Shown here one piece after another: positions 7,351 to 16,937 of a stretch of DNA of 23,378 nucleotides. Origin of the DNA: Clostridiales bacterium (GTDB lineage Bacteria > Bacillota_A > Clostridia > Peptostreptococcales > Anaerovoracaceae); assembly GCA_012510935.1 (NCBI GenBank), contig JAAZHB010000120.1, positions 1-23,378 of the forward strand. The letters run 5' to 3'. The notes under the pieces were generated by a model that made no database searches, was not told the origin of the DNA, and saw only the letters and a program-made list of their open reading frames with translations. Position 1 is the first letter of the stretch. Every line of letters begins with the position of its first letter. Both the position numbers and the translations under genes were made by a program.

Positions 7351-10300
7351 TTAGCAAGACTCTTGCTCAAGCTCTTGACTTGTCTCAAGATTAGTAAAGG
7401 CTGTCGACATCATAAGCTTAATTCTATTTAGCTGGTTAACATTTGAAGCACCTGGATCATAATCGATTGCCACTATATTTGCCTTGTCATCATAGCTTCT
7501 CAAAGCTTTTAACATGCCTTTACCAACAACATGGTTAGGAAGACAAGCAAATGGTTGCAAGCACAAAATATTCTTTACATCAGATTTAATCAATCCCACC
7601 ATTTCACCAGTCAGAAGCCAGCCTTCTCCGCACTGATTTCCAATTGAAATAAACTCTTCGGCATTATGTACTATCGTCTCTAAGTGCTCGTCGGCTTCAA
7701 AACGAGAAGATTCACTAAATGCATTCCTTGCCTCTTTGCGATAATACTCAATAGCCTTTAAATATAGTTTATTTAAAAGCATTTCTTTTTTATTACCAGA
7801 TAAATGATTATAGTTAAATATCTTGTTATACATTGTATATTCAAAGAAGTCTACAAATGAAGGTACTACAGCTTCTCCTCCCTCATCTTCAATAATCTTA
7901 ATTAGATTATTATTTGCATTCGGATGATACTTTACAAGGATTTCTCCAACTATACCAACGCGAGGCTTAACTTCATCTATTAAAGGTAAGGCTTCAAACT
8001 CACTAACAATCTGCTTGCAATTCCTTGCAAACTCACCTCTTTTCATACTGAAACAGCTTGCAATAATTCTTTCATACCAGCTATTCATTATTTGCTCTGA
8101 ACTTCCCGGTACTTTCTCATATGGTCTTGTTCTAAGAACACATTTCATCATAATATCTCCATAAAGAATGGCAATTATTAATCTAATTAGAATTTTAACA
8201 TTAAGCTTAAAGCCTGGGTTATTCTCTAGTCCTACAAGATTAAATGATATTACTGGAATTTGTGTCATACCAAGATCCTTAAGCGCTTTTCGAAGCAAAG
8301 ACACATAGTTACTAGCTCTGCATCCTCCACCTGTTTGCGACATAAATACTGCTGTTTTATCTAAATCATACTCTCCTGATTTTAGAGCCGAAATAATTTG
8401 ACCGAGAGTAACAATAGTTGGATAGCAAGCATCATTATTGATGTACTTTAAGCCCTCTTCCTCCGAATTCTTTGTAGACTCTGGAAGTAGAACTGCGTTA
8501 TATCCAGCTTTATTCAAAATAGCTTCAAAATATTTAAAATGGAATGGAGCCATTTGAGGAACCAGAATCGTGTAATTCTCCTTCTTCATCTTATTAGAGA
8601 ATTGCGTTCTTTTAAATGGCAGATTAATTCCTTTTGAGAAAATATTTTTAATGCCAGTTGTTCTTTCCTCGATAGCTGCCTTAAGCGATCTAATTCTAAT
8701 CCTTGCAGCACCTAGATTTGAACCCTCGTCAATTTTCAAAACAGTATATATTTTATTATTGTTATCAAGGAGCTCATTGACTTCATCAGTTGTAACTGCA
8801 TCTAGACCGCAACCGAATGAGTTAAGCTGTATTAATTCAAGGTCATCTCTTTGACCCACAAATAGCGCAGCTTTATATAGTCTAGAATGATATACCCATT
8901 GGTCAAGGATTCTGACAGGTCTTTCCATTTCAATCTTTCCAGATATTGAATCCTCTGTTAAAACAACCATATCCTGTTGAATGATAACATTATCGAGTCC
9001 ATGACTAATCTCAGGATCTACATGATATGGCCTTCCAGAAAGAACTACGCCTCTCTTACCATGCTCTTCCATGTATGCCAAAGCAAGCTCACCTTGCCTT
9101 GTTATTTCCTGTCTAAAAGCATAGTAACTCGCTCTGCCATCAGTAACTGCTTCCATAATTTCTTCATGCGAGAAATTCATGTCGAAAAGAGAATATTCTC
9201 TAGTATCTTCTTGAATGCCATAGTTCTTCACTACATTTCTTGCCATATCAATATCTATAGTTCTATCTCCACTGAAGAATTTAACTAGCTCATCAATAAG
9301 TCTGTCAGTGTTATCGTATGGCAGGAAAGGATGATAAAATTCAACATTATTCTCATAGAAAACATCCGCCATATTCTTATCAATTAGTTCAGGATAAGTC
9401 GCAACAATTGGGCAATTATAATGGTTAGGCGCAGTTTTATCTTCTATTATTTCATAATTAATTGATGGATAGAAAATTCTCTTAACACCATGATCAATAA
9501 GCCATTTAATATGTCCATGAACAAGCTTTGCAGGATAGCAAGCTGTATCTGATGCAATAGTATCAATTCCGCTCTCGTATATCTGCTTGTTACTAGGCGG
9601 TGTAAGTACAATCCTAAAACCGAGTTTTGTAAAGAATGCATGCCAGAAAGGATAATCTTCATACATATTCAAAACTCTTGGAATACCAATTACGCCATTT
9701 GGTGCATCTTCATTAGCCAAAATCGGTCTATTAAATAGAATGTCATTCTTGATTTTGTATAGATTTGGCAATTCTTTATGATTTGTCTCTGTACCAGCAC
9801 CCTTCTCGCACCTATTTCCAGATACATATTTTTGTCCATCAGAGAACTTGGAAATTGTTAATATACAATTATTCCCGCAACCGTGGCATCTTCCCTGTGT
9901 CGTTGTTACTTCAAAAGATGAAAGCTGGTCTTTAGATAGAACTGTAGACACCTCCCCATCTTTAAATTTATCATCTGCGATGCAAGCTGCTCCATATGCC
10001 CCCATTAGTCCGGCAATATCAGGTCTTACAACTTCCTTGCCAAGAATAATCTCCAATGCTCGAAGAACAGCTTCGTTATTGAATGTTCCACCTTGCACAA
10101 CGATATGTTCTCCTGCCTCGCTAACATCTCTTAGTTTGATTACTTTGTATAGTGCATTTTTGATAACAGAATAAGATAGTCCTGCAGAAATATCAGAAAC
10201 TGTTGCTCCTTCCTTCTGTGCTTGTTTAACTTTGGAATTCATAAATACAGTGCATCGTGTACCCAAATCCACTGGTTTCTTCGATTTAAGAGCTTCAAGT

Positions 10301-11691
10301 GCAAATTCCGGTGCTGACATAGACACAGACTTTGCGTAGGTCTCAAGGAAAGAACCACAGCCAGAAGAACAAGCTTCATTAAGCATGATGTTATTAATAA
10401 CACCATCTTTTACCTTCATACATTTCATATCCTGCCCGCCGATATCAAGAATAAATGATACCTCTGGCATAAATTGTGATGCAGCCTTATAGTGAGCTAT
10501 TGTTTCAATCTCGCCGTCATCTATCTGATATGCTGCTTTTATAAGCCCCTCGCCGTATCCTGTAACTATTGACTTTCCAATATAAGCTTCATCGGGGAGC
10601 TCGTCATATATCTCTGTTAGAATTGTCTTTACAACAGATAGCGGATCACCTTCGTTGTTCTGATAATGACTATATAAAAGCTCTTTATTTTGATTAATTA
10701 AAACTGCCTTAGTTGTCGTAGAACCAGCATCTATTCCTAGAAAACATGGTCCCTTTGCATCTTTAATATCTGCTCTAGCGACCTTAGCCTTCTCATGGCG
10801 TTGAACAAATTGTTCATATTCGTCACTGTCTTGGAAAAGAGGTTGTAAATACTTTGTGTCACTCTCCTCGTCTCTCCGCCCATTCTCTAGCCTTGCGAGC
10901 AGTTCTTTTAATTCTATATCCTCTTCCCATCCAGCGAGCATCGCTGCCCCAATGGCAACATAGTACTTAGCATTCTCTGGGAAAATTACTTCGTCAGGGC
11001 TCAGTTGCAATGTCTCAATGAATCTATTACGAAGCTCTGATAGATAACTAAGAGGTCCACCAAGGAAAGCTACATTTCCCTTAATTGGGTGACCACAAGC
11101 CAGAGCAGAAATCGTCTGGTTTACTACAGCTTGAAAAATCGAAGCGGATATATCTTCGATTTTCGCACCATCATTAATTAGTGGTTGTATATCAGTTTTT
11201 GCAAAAACACCGCATCTTGATGCGATTGGATAGATAATATTATATTTTTTTGCTGCTTCATTGAGACCTTTTGCGTCTGTATTTAATAAAACGGCCATTT
11301 GATCAATAAAAGCTCCTGTCCCACCAGCACAGGTTCCATTCATTCTTTGTTCGACTGTAGACCCATAGAAAGTAATTTTGGCATCCTCTCCGCCAATCTC
11401 AATTACGCAGTCTGTTTGAGGAATCAAAGTCTTAACTGCTTCACTGCAAGCAATAACTTCTTGCTCAAATTTTATTCCAAGAAGATTCGCTAGTGACATT
11501 CCTCCAGATCCTGTAATAATTGGGGTAACCTTCATATCTCCAAGCTCATCACTTAGCTCGGAAAGTAGCTCTTTTACCTTCTCAAAGACATTTGACATAT
11601 GTCTTTCATATTTAGAATATAGAATATGCAAATCGTCATCCAGAACAATTAGTTTAATTGTAGTTGATCCAACATCAATTCCAAGTCTCAT
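7351..11691 (-). CDS. Large 2-hydroxyacyl-CoA dehydratase activase-related protein (two BadF/HgdC ATPase domains)
   Basis: A 1446-residue fusion. Two HgdC/BadF-type actin-fold ATPase domains come first, each starting GID-x-GSTT (residues 4 and 319). Domain 1 has cluster cysteines Cys121 (GTCAGGTGAF) and Cys160 (SRCGVFAKTDIQ); domain 2 has Cys441/Cys445 and Cys480 (GTRCTVFMNSK). In HgdC-type activators such cysteines hold a [4Fe-4S] cluster shared by a dimer, and ATP hydrolysis drives electron injection into a dehydratase. A four-cysteine motif follows (Cys602, 605, 609, 628), then a region I recognise as DUF2229-like and a C-terminal HgdB-like part. The real partner or substrate is unknown; no dehydratase genes lie nearby. 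Start at 11691 chosen because AAGGAG sits 7 bases upstream; an upstream in-frame start at 11724 has no such site. It probably also receives readthrough from rnpB. Confidence 0.9.
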   Translation of the reverse strand: MRLGIDVGSTTIKLIVLDDDLHILYSKYERHMSNVFEKVKELLSELSDELGDMKVTPIITGSGGMSLANLLGIKFEQEVIACSEAVKTLIPQTDCVIEIGGEDAKITFYGSTVEQRMNGTCAGGTGAFIDQMAVLLNTDAKGLNEAAKKYNIIYPIASRCGVFAKTDIQPLINDGAKIEDISASIFQAVVNQTISALACGHPIKGNVAFLGGPLSYLSELRNRFIETLQLSPDEVIFPENAKYYVAIGAAMLAGWEEDIELKELLARLENGRRDEESDTKYLQPLFQDSDEYEQFVQRHEKAKVARADIKDAKGPCFLGIDAGSTTTKAVLINQNKELLYSHYQNNEGDPLSVVKTILTEIYDELPDEAYIGKSIVTGYGEGLIKAAYQIDDGEIETIAHYKAASQFMPEVSFILDIGGQDMKCMKVKDGVINNIMLNEACSSGCGSFLETYAKSVSMSAPEFALEALKSKKPVDLGTRCTVFMNSKVKQAQKEGATVSDISAGLSYSVIKNALYKVIKLRDVSEAGEHIVVQGGTFNNEAVLRALEIILGKEVVRPDIAGLMGAYGAACIADDKFKDGEVSTVLSKDQLSSFEVTTTQGRCHGCGNNCILTISKFSDGQKYVSGNRCEKGAGTETNHKELPNLYKIKNDILFNRPILANEDAPNGVIGIPRVLNMYEDYPFWHAFFTKLGFRIVLTPPSNKQIYESGIDTIASDTACYPAKLVHGHIKWLIDHGVKRIFYPSINYEIIEDKTAPNHYNCPIVATYPELIDKNMADVFYENNVEFYHPFLPYDNTDRLIDELVKFFSGDRTIDIDMARNVVKNYGIQEDTREYSLFDMNFSHEEIMEAVTDGRASYYAFRQEITRQGELALAYMEEHGKRGVVLSGRPYHVDPEISHGLDNVIIQQDMVVLTEDSISGKIEMERPVRILDQWVYHSRLYKAALFVGQRDDLELIQLNSFGCGLDAVTTDEVNELLDNNNKIYTVLKIDEGSNLGAARIRIRSLKAAIEERTTGIKNIFSKGINLPFKRTQFSNKMKKENYTILVPQMAPFHFKYFEAILNKAGYNAVLLPESTKNSEEEGLKYINNDACYPTIVTLGQIISALKSGEYDLDKTAVFMSQTGGGCRASNYVSLLRKALKDLGMTQIPVISFNLVGLENNPGFKLNVKILIRLIIAILYGDIMMKCVLRTRPYEKVPGSSEQIMNSWYERIIASCFSMKRGEFARNCKQIVSEFEALPLIDEVKPRVGIVGEILVKYHPNANNNLIKIIEDEGGEAVVPSFVDFFEYTMYNKIFNYNHLSGNKKEMLLNKLYLKAIEYYRKEARNAFSESSRFEADEHLETIVHNAEEFISIGNQCGEGWLLTGEMVGLIKSDVKNILCLQPFACLPNHVVGKGMLKALRSYDDKANIVAIDYDPGASNVNQLNRIKLMMSTAFTNLETSQELEQESC

Positions 11692-11722
11692 TCTAAAACT
11701 CCTTAAAAATAAAATTTTATAC

Positions 11723-11741
11723 AAAAAAATAATATAGATAG
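11723..11741 (-). terminator. Possible rnpB 3' end with T-run
   Basis: A run of seven T on the minus strand (11723-11729) follows the closing P1 helix of RNase P RNA by about 12 bases. The distance is longer than in a classical terminator, so termination here may be partial. No better terminator is seen before the activase ribosome binding site. Confidence 0.3.
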
Positions 11742-12088
11742 TATGGGCAAACCGTAAGCCGGGTTCTGTATTAGACGATCATCCATCTAGCACTGCAATT
11801 GCTTACAGCGTCAAGCGACCTACCACTAGGGCGGAGACGGGCAGCCTCACTAAAAGCCCTAATTTGTCTTGCTCCGGATGGGGTTTACACGGCCATTATG
11901 TCTCCATAATGCCGGTGAGCTCTTACCTCACCATTTCAACCTTACCACGGCATTACCCGTTTCGGCGGAATGTTTCTGTTGCACTTTCCCTATAGTTACC
12001 TACGCCAGACGTTATCTGGCATCCTTGCCCTATGGAGCCCGGACTTTCCTCATACCTTGCGGCACGCGATCGTCTGGTTTACCCATAA
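11742..12088 (-). ncRNA. rnpB: RNase P RNA, type A
   Basis: Catalytic RNA that removes 5' leaders from pre-tRNAs. The minus strand has the universal 5' core GAGGAAAGTCCGGGCTCC (12034-12051) and the matching 3' core ACAGAACCCGGCTTA (11755-11769), which together form P4. The ends GGGTAAACC and GGTTTGCCC pair to form P1. The L15-type GGTAGGTCGCTTGA segment, which contacts the tRNA CCA end, is present. GAGCAAGAC-type conserved bases are also seen. Length of about 347 nt and the element order fit the ancestral type A form usual in Clostridia, not the Bacillus type B. Exact ends are estimated from P1 and the promoter. Confidence 0.96.
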
Positions 12089-12094
12089 TTCTAT

Positions 12095-12123
12095 ATTATA
12101 GTTATACATTTATTAAATTGTAA
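12095..12123 (-). promoter_or_regulatory. Promoter of rnpB
   Basis: Minus strand perfect -10 TATAAT (12095-12100), 17-base spacer, -35 TTACAA (12118-12123, weak). The predicted start at about 12088 coincides with the first bases of the P1 helix. Confidence 0.65.
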
Positions 12124-12142
12124 TAGTTATCTTTACTCTTTG

Positions 12143-13213
12143 CTATTTCTTAATTGATTTTTTAATCCTGAAGTTCTCCTTTATCTCTTTAATATAGTTA
12201 ATTGTAATCATCCAAATAAAGACAAGTCCAATAAACCCTTGTACTGAATATAAATATTCCACTATTACCTTAAATCCAGTTAAGCCACAAAGAAAACCTA
12301 TAACGGCTCCAACCAGCAAAATTTTATTTTTATTTGGACCATCTGGTATCTCCTTACTGAATCCATAATATGTAACCGCAGCAGTGGAATATACAGCACC
12401 AAACAAAGCAATAGCATATATTATACTTAATGGCTTTGATATCCTTGTCGCAAAGCCCAACATCGGAAGATCCATTTGCGAAGAGAACTCCATGTCACTC
12501 AGTAATGCACGTAGAAGAATTATAGTTAAAAATCCCAGGCATATTGCGCCAATCGTAACACCAATGAATGCATCTTTCCTGCTTATGGACTGAATTGCGG
12601 ATGAACCAATCATCGTTATCATTCCAAGAGTATTAAATGACATAAACACAATTGCAGAAATAAACCAATTAGGCGTCATCTCGCCAGGTTCAAATCCACT
12701 TGTTGCACCACTTTGCTGAAAATCAGCAATAATTACAAGGAATATTGTAACGCAACTTGTTGTAAACAAAATCGGAGTTAAATACTTGAATATCTTAGAA
12801 ATTCTCTCAAATGCGCCAAAGACTGTTATTACGACCAGAACAGCAATTATAACACCGCCAATATACTTCTTAATTCCAAATTGTTGATTAAGGAGTGATC
12901 CTCCAGCCGCCGTCATAGCAATTATCATCGAATAATATATTGCCGCCAAAATGATATTTACAGTCTTTTTTACAAGAGGCGAGTCCACTGGGGATATAAG
13001 TTCACCAAAATCCGAAGTATTCTTGCTTAAAGCAATATAGCTAAGCATTATTGAAATTAGAATAAAAGCAATAGTAATTGCAATAGCTCCATAATATGCG
13101 TCATAGCCAAATATACCAAAATATTGCCAAGCCTCTCTACCAGATGCAAATCCTGCGCCCATTATTACTCCAACATATAATATTGCGATTTGTATCCATG
13201 AAAATGGCTTCAT
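12143..13213 (-). CDS. YkvI family membrane protein
   Basis: A 356-residue integral membrane protein with about ten hydrophobic helices and almost no soluble domains. The N-terminus (WIQIAILYVGVIMGAGFASGRE) is the hallmark of the YkvI family, whose glycine-rich broken first helix resembles that of LeuT-fold amino acid and cation transporters. The substrate is unknown. The start ATG overlaps the TGA stop of trmK by 4 bases (ATGA), so translation is probably coupled. It is the last protein gene of the dnaG-rpoD-trmK run; no terminator is visible before the rnpB promoter. Confidence 0.85.
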   Translation of the reverse strand: MKPFSWIQIAILYVGVIMGAGFASGREAWQYFGIFGYDAYYGAIAITIAFILISIMLSYIALSKNTSDFGELISPVDSPLVKKTVNIILAAIYYSMIIAMTAAGGSLLNQQFGIKKYIGGVIIAVLVVITVFGAFERISKIFKYLTPILFTTSCVTIFLVIIADFQQSGATSGFEPGEMTPNWFISAIVFMSFNTLGMITMIGSSAIQSISRKDAFIGVTIGAICLGFLTIILLRALLSDMEFSSQMDLPMLGFATRISKPLSIIYAIALFGAVYSTAAVTYYGFSKEIPDGPNKNKILLVGAVIGFLCGLTGFKVIVEYLYSVQGFIGLVFIWMITINYIKEIKENFRIKKSIKK

Positions 13214-13926
13214 GATTCTTCATTCCTCCTAATTAAATCCTCAAGATAGCTTTTCTCAAAGACTAATTTGGACTTTAATTTATAATTATCATATTTACTT
13301 CTGTATAAGCTATCTAGCTCGCATTCAATGCTTGAAAGTTTGTGGGAAATTTTATGCAAAACAAGGTCGTGTTCAAGGTTAACAAAAGTTTCAGGAAATG
13401 AATATCTTATATCATCTTCCGAATATTTCTCTTTACGATTAACACAATCACCTGGAACAGCAACAATAATCTCACATACAAATTTTCCTTCGGCTACCAA
13501 TACTTCTTTTACAATATCAAACCCATTTACATCAAGGCAATGTCTAAGCTCCCCAGAATGCTTTCTTGGCTGAAGAATTAGTTTCTTAAAGCTCCTTGTC
13601 TTCTGTATGTCGTCTTCGATTATTTCAGATATTGTTATTCCGCCGAGTCCCGCAATTATTACAGCATCTACTTCTCCCATTTCTAGAACCCTAAGTCCAT
13701 CACCAACTCTAAATTGATCTGAAGAATATTTGATTTCATCTGCTTGAAATGATGAAATAGCTGTGGACAAAGAGCTTCTACTAATATCTGCCATAATAGC
13801 ATAAGGCGAGATGTTATTCTTAATAAGCAATAGAGGAACATATCCGTGATCTGTCCCAATATCAGCAACTGTCTCTCCGGTATCTACCTGGGAACACAAT
13901 GCGTATATTCTTTGACTAAGTTTCAT
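13210..13926 (-). CDS. trmK: tRNA (adenine(22)-N(1))-methyltransferase
   Basis: S-adenosylmethionine-dependent enzyme methylating N1 of A22 in the D-loop of bacterial tRNAs (TrmK/YqfN, formerly DUF633). The N-terminal Rossmann motif I reads VADIGTDHGYVPLLLI; the later AVIIAGLGGITISEII and LILQPRKHSGELRHCL segments are characteristic of this family. 238 residues, normal length. I chose the ATG at 13926, preceded by GAGG; an in-frame GTG at 13938 also exists. Its place directly after rpoD is the conserved Firmicute order. A 6-bp hairpin sits in the gap between rpoD and this gene. Confidence 0.9.
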   Translation of the reverse strand: MKLSQRIYALCSQVDTGETVADIGTDHGYVPLLLIKNNISPYAIMADISRSSLSTAISSFQADEIKYSSDQFRVGDGLRVLEMGEVDAVIIAGLGGITISEIIEDDIQKTRSFKKLILQPRKHSGELRHCLDVNGFDIVKEVLVAEGKFVCEIIVAVPGDCVNRKEKYSEDDIRYSFPETFVNLEHDLVLHKISHKLSSIECELDSLYRSKYDNYKLKSKLVFEKSYLEDLIRRNEES

Positions 13927-13944
13927 AACCCACCTCACAATCTA

Positions 13945-13961
13945 GCACATAATCAATGTGC
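13945..13961 (-). other. Hairpin between rpoD and trmK
   Basis: GCACAT (minus strand) and ATGTGC pair around a 5-base loop, about 19 bases before the trmK start and inside the 76-base gap that is the only sizeable gap in this operon. No T-run follows, so it is not an ordinary terminator; it may be a processing or translation-control element. Confidence 0.3.
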
Positions 13962-14002
13962 ATTTAACTTTATTAGAGGAAGTTCAGAAGGAAAAACTAA
14001 AC

Positions 14003-15139
14003 CTATTCAAGGTAATCGCACAATTTCTTGCTTCTACTTGGATGTCTTAGTTTTCTAAGTGCCTTTGCTTCTATCTGACGAATACGCTCTCTTGTTACAC
14101 TAAATTCTTTACCAACCTCTTCGAGAGTTCTTGGTCTTCCATCGTCTAATCCAAATCTGAGAATAAGAACTTTCTTCTCTCTATCTGACAGAGTGTCTAG
14201 AACCTCTCTAAGTTGCTTCTGAAGCATAGAGTATGCTGCTGCCTCTGCAGGCGAAGGAATGTCCTCATCAGGAATGAAATCTCCTAGATGACTATCTTCT
14301 TCTTCACCAATAGGTGTTTCAAGAGATACCGGATCCTGAGAAATCTTCTTTATCTCTCTTACTTTCTCTGGTGTAATTCCCATTTCAGCGGCAATTTCTT
14401 CATTGGTTGGTTCGCGTCCATATTCTTGAAGTAGCTGTCTTGAAATTCTAATAAGCTTATTAATAGTCTCGACCATATGAACTGGAATTCTAATAGTCCT
14501 TGCCTGGTCAGCAATTGACCTTGTAATTGCCTGTCTAATCCACCATGTTGCATAAGTTGAAAATTTAAAGCCCTTAGTATAGTCAAACTTCTCAACAGCC
14601 TTAATTAGACCAAGATTTCCTTCCTGAATAAGGTCTAAAAATGATAAACCTCTATTAAGGTATCTTCTAGCAATACTAACAACAAGTCTGAGGTTTGCTG
14701 TACAAAGCATCTTCTTAGCTTCTTCATCGCCTTGCTCAATTCTTAATGCTAGCTCTCTTTCCTGTTCAGCAGTAAGAAGTGGCACTCTACCAATTTCTTT
14801 AAAGTACATTCTAACCGGGTCATCAGTCGGAATATTACGAGCACTCTCACTTACTTCAATTTCTCCGTTTTTCTTTATGATAACGCCAGTTTTTTTCTTT
14901 ACTTCTTCTTCATCTTTTTCATCATCTTCTTCACTCTCTATTTCATCTAGGACCTCATCCATGTCATCAATATCATCGATTCCATCTAGCTTGTCTAGGT
15001 GAAGAAGTGTCTCGTCAATTGAGTCAACTGAGATTTCCTCAATTTCTTTTAACTTACTTTCTGTAATTTCCTCATCATCAATCTCTAATTCGTTCTCATC
15101 TTTATTAACTAATTCAGTTTTCATTATTTCTTTTGGCAT
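14003..15139 (-). CDS. rpoD: RNA polymerase primary sigma factor (sigma-70/SigA)
   Basis: Main housekeeping sigma factor, 378 residues. The N-terminal 80 residues are very rich in Asp and Glu and replace a full region 1.1. Region 1.2 begins at [16 protein letters not shown] (about 107-121). Region 2 (about 148-220) includes the -10-recognising [18 protein letters not shown]. Region 3 follows, and region 4 (about 312-375) carries the -35 reading helix ([20 protein letters not shown]). It starts at 15139 with GGAGGG upstream, placed at the end of dnaG; the two genes are one base apart, so translation is likely coupled. The dnaG-rpoD pairing is the classical macromolecular synthesis arrangement. 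Confidence 0.98.
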   Translation of the reverse strand: MPKEIMKTELVNKDENELEIDDEEITESKLKEIEEISVDSIDETLLHLDKLDGIDDIDDMDEVLDEIESEEDDEKDEEEVKKKTGVIIKKNGEIEVSESARNIPTDDPVRMYFKEIGRVPLLTAEQERELALRIEQGDEEAKKMLCTANLRLVVSIARRYLNRGLSFLDLIQEGNLGLIKAVEKFDYTKGFKFSTYATWWIRQAITRSIADQARTIRIPVHMVETINKLIRISRQLLQEYGREPTNEEIAAEMGITPEKVREIKKISQDPVSLETPIGEEEDSHLGDFIPDEDIPSPAEAAAYSMLQKQLREVLDTLSDREKKVLILRFGLDDGRPRTLEEVGKEFSVTRERIRQIEAKALRKLRHPSRSKKLCDYLE

Positions 15140-15140
15140 A

Positions 15141-16916
15141 TTAACCCTCCGTCATTTGATTGATGTTATTATCTAGTCTCATAAGCTCGGCTGCAAGTTC
15201 ATCAATTTTATCAGCATCCTCTTCTACTTCTGCCTCAGAAATAGCACTTAGGATTTCAAGCCGCTTCTCCTTGTAACCACTTAATCTATAGCTGGACCTA
15301 CACTCCAAATAGAATGCTTCATCATCAGGTCCAAGTTTAATTGACTTAATGTATCCTTGAAGAATTTTCTCCTCATCAGGGTCTAGGGCCATATACAAAT
15401 CTTTTTCTTCAATAGTATTTGATTGTGCACCTTCTCTTGATGCAATATCAGTTAGGATTGAAAGAACTTTCTTGCCCAATGCCGACTTGAATTGGATTCT
15501 ATCTTCAGAAATACGTTTAAGGTAATTAACATTATACATACACAGCACCGCAAGAGAAAGTTCAATTCTTAGATTGCGGTCTATGTTATAGTCCTGTCTT
15601 CGATTATTAATCATACTTCTATTAACAGGTTTAGGTAGTACACTATAGTTATCGACAGTTTTAATCTCCATAGCTATAGCACTTTCAGAAACTCCAAATT
15701 CATCGGAGAGCTTCTTAATATATATATCTTGTTCAACAGGCTTAATACCCCTCAAAACAGCTTCACAAGCATTTAAATATGCAATTACACCATGTCTATG
15801 AGTTAAGTCATAGTTCTTGCGAAGTATATCTAGCTTAAAATCTGTGCCATATAATGCATCATTTGTAAGCTTATAGAAATCTTCTTTGCCATGACTCTTA
15901 ATATAGTCGTCTGGATCTTTTCCTTCTGGTATTCTTAGAACTCGGGGACTTCCTCCAGCATCATGAATTACATCTATTCCTCTAGTTGCCGCGGTTACTC
16001 CAGCACTATCCGAATCATATGACAATATAATATTCTTTGTATAGCGACATAAGAGTTTTGCCTGATTCTCTGTCAAAGCGGTACCGAGTGACGCTGCAAC
16101 ATTCTTAACACCAGCTTGAAAAAGAGATATTACATCCATATATCCTTCAACAATAATACCTTGCCTCAAATCTGCTATTTCTTTCTTAGTAAAATTGAGA
16201 GCATATAAATTATTCTTTTTAAGGAAAATTTCGCTTTCTACTGAATTCAAATACTTCGGTTTAATATCTCCAAGAGCTCTACCGCCAAATCCAATTACCT
16301 TACCAAACGGATTAAAAATAGGGAAAATTAATCTATTTCTGAACTTGTCATACAGTCCGAATTTGCCTTGATTCGCTAATCCAAGCTTTATTATATCAGC
16401 TTCTTCTATACCCTTTTCCTTTAAATAGTCAACTAGTGCATGTCCCGAGTCAGGGGCATATCCCAAACCAAAATGGACAATTGTGTTGTCACTTATGCCT
16501 CTACCTCTAATGTAGGCATATCCAGGATTTTTAGTTTTCGTAAGCTTCTCAAAGAAAAATCTAGCAGCTAAAGAATTTATCTCATAATAATGATTGTAGT
16601 CAATTTTGGGCCCATTACTAAAATTCTCTGGCATTTTGATACCATTTTCATTGCATAACTTCTCGCAAGCCTCCATAAAGCTTAGATTATAATATTTCTG
16701 GACAAAAGTTATTACGTCACCTTTCTGCCCACAACCAAAGCAATTAAAAATTTGCTTCTCTTCATTAACATTAAATGAAGGTGATTTCTCCGAGTGAAAT
16801 GGACACAATCCTTTATTATTCACACCAGATTTCTTGAGGTTTACAACGCGCGATACAACATCTACAATATTTACTTTAAGCTTTATTTCATCTATGAAAT
16901 CGCTTTCAAATGCCAT
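15141..16916 (-). CDS. dnaG: DNA primase
   Basis: Makes RNA primers for lagging-strand and initiation synthesis at the replication fork, with DnaB helicase. 591 residues. The N-terminal zinc-binding domain has Cys38, His41, Cys59 and Cys62 (CPFH and CFGC). The catalytic core has FGGRALG, then a TOPRIM fold with the acidic VEGYMDVI and SYDSDSAG motifs and the [10 protein letters not shown] segment. The C-terminal 150 or so residues are the less conserved helicase-interacting region. The ATG at 16916 has GGAGG 5 bases upstream. It lies 21 bases after dgt and one base before rpoD. Confidence 0.97.
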   Translation of the reverse strand: MAFESDFIDEIKLKVNIVDVVSRVVNLKKSGVNNKGLCPFHSEKSPSFNVNEEKQIFNCFGCGQKGDVITFVQKYYNLSFMEACEKLCNENGIKMPENFSNGPKIDYNHYYEINSLAARFFFEKLTKTKNPGYAYIRGRGISDNTIVHFGLGYAPDSGHALVDYLKEKGIEEADIIKLGLANQGKFGLYDKFRNRLIFPIFNPFGKVIGFGGRALGDIKPKYLNSVESEIFLKKNNLYALNFTKKEIADLRQGIIVEGYMDVISLFQAGVKNVAASLGTALTENQAKLLCRYTKNIILSYDSDSAGVTAATRGIDVIHDAGGSPRVLRIPEGKDPDDYIKSHGKEDFYKLTNDALYGTDFKLDILRKNYDLTHRHGVIAYLNACEAVLRGIKPVEQDIYIKKLSDEFGVSESAIAMEIKTVDNYSVLPKPVNRSMINNRRQDYNIDRNLRIELSLAVLCMYNVNYLKRISEDRIQFKSALGKKVLSILTDIASREGAQSNTIEEKDLYMALDPDEEKILQGYIKSIKLGPDDEAFYLECRSSYRLSGYKEKRLEILSAISEAEVEEDADKIDELAAELMRLDNNINQMTEG

Positions 16917-16937
16917 TGCTACCTCCTTTATCTAGTA

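Noticed and set aside
7345..7380. Hairpin over the activase stop codon (AGCAAG/CTTGCT) as a terminator
   Set aside because: The loop is only 3 bases, it lies in the coding end, and the following minus-strand sequence lacks a T-run.
11869..12123. Plus-strand open frame of 84 codons
   Set aside because: It lies entirely on the antisense strand of the RNase P RNA and its promoter; the conserved RNA explains the sequence.
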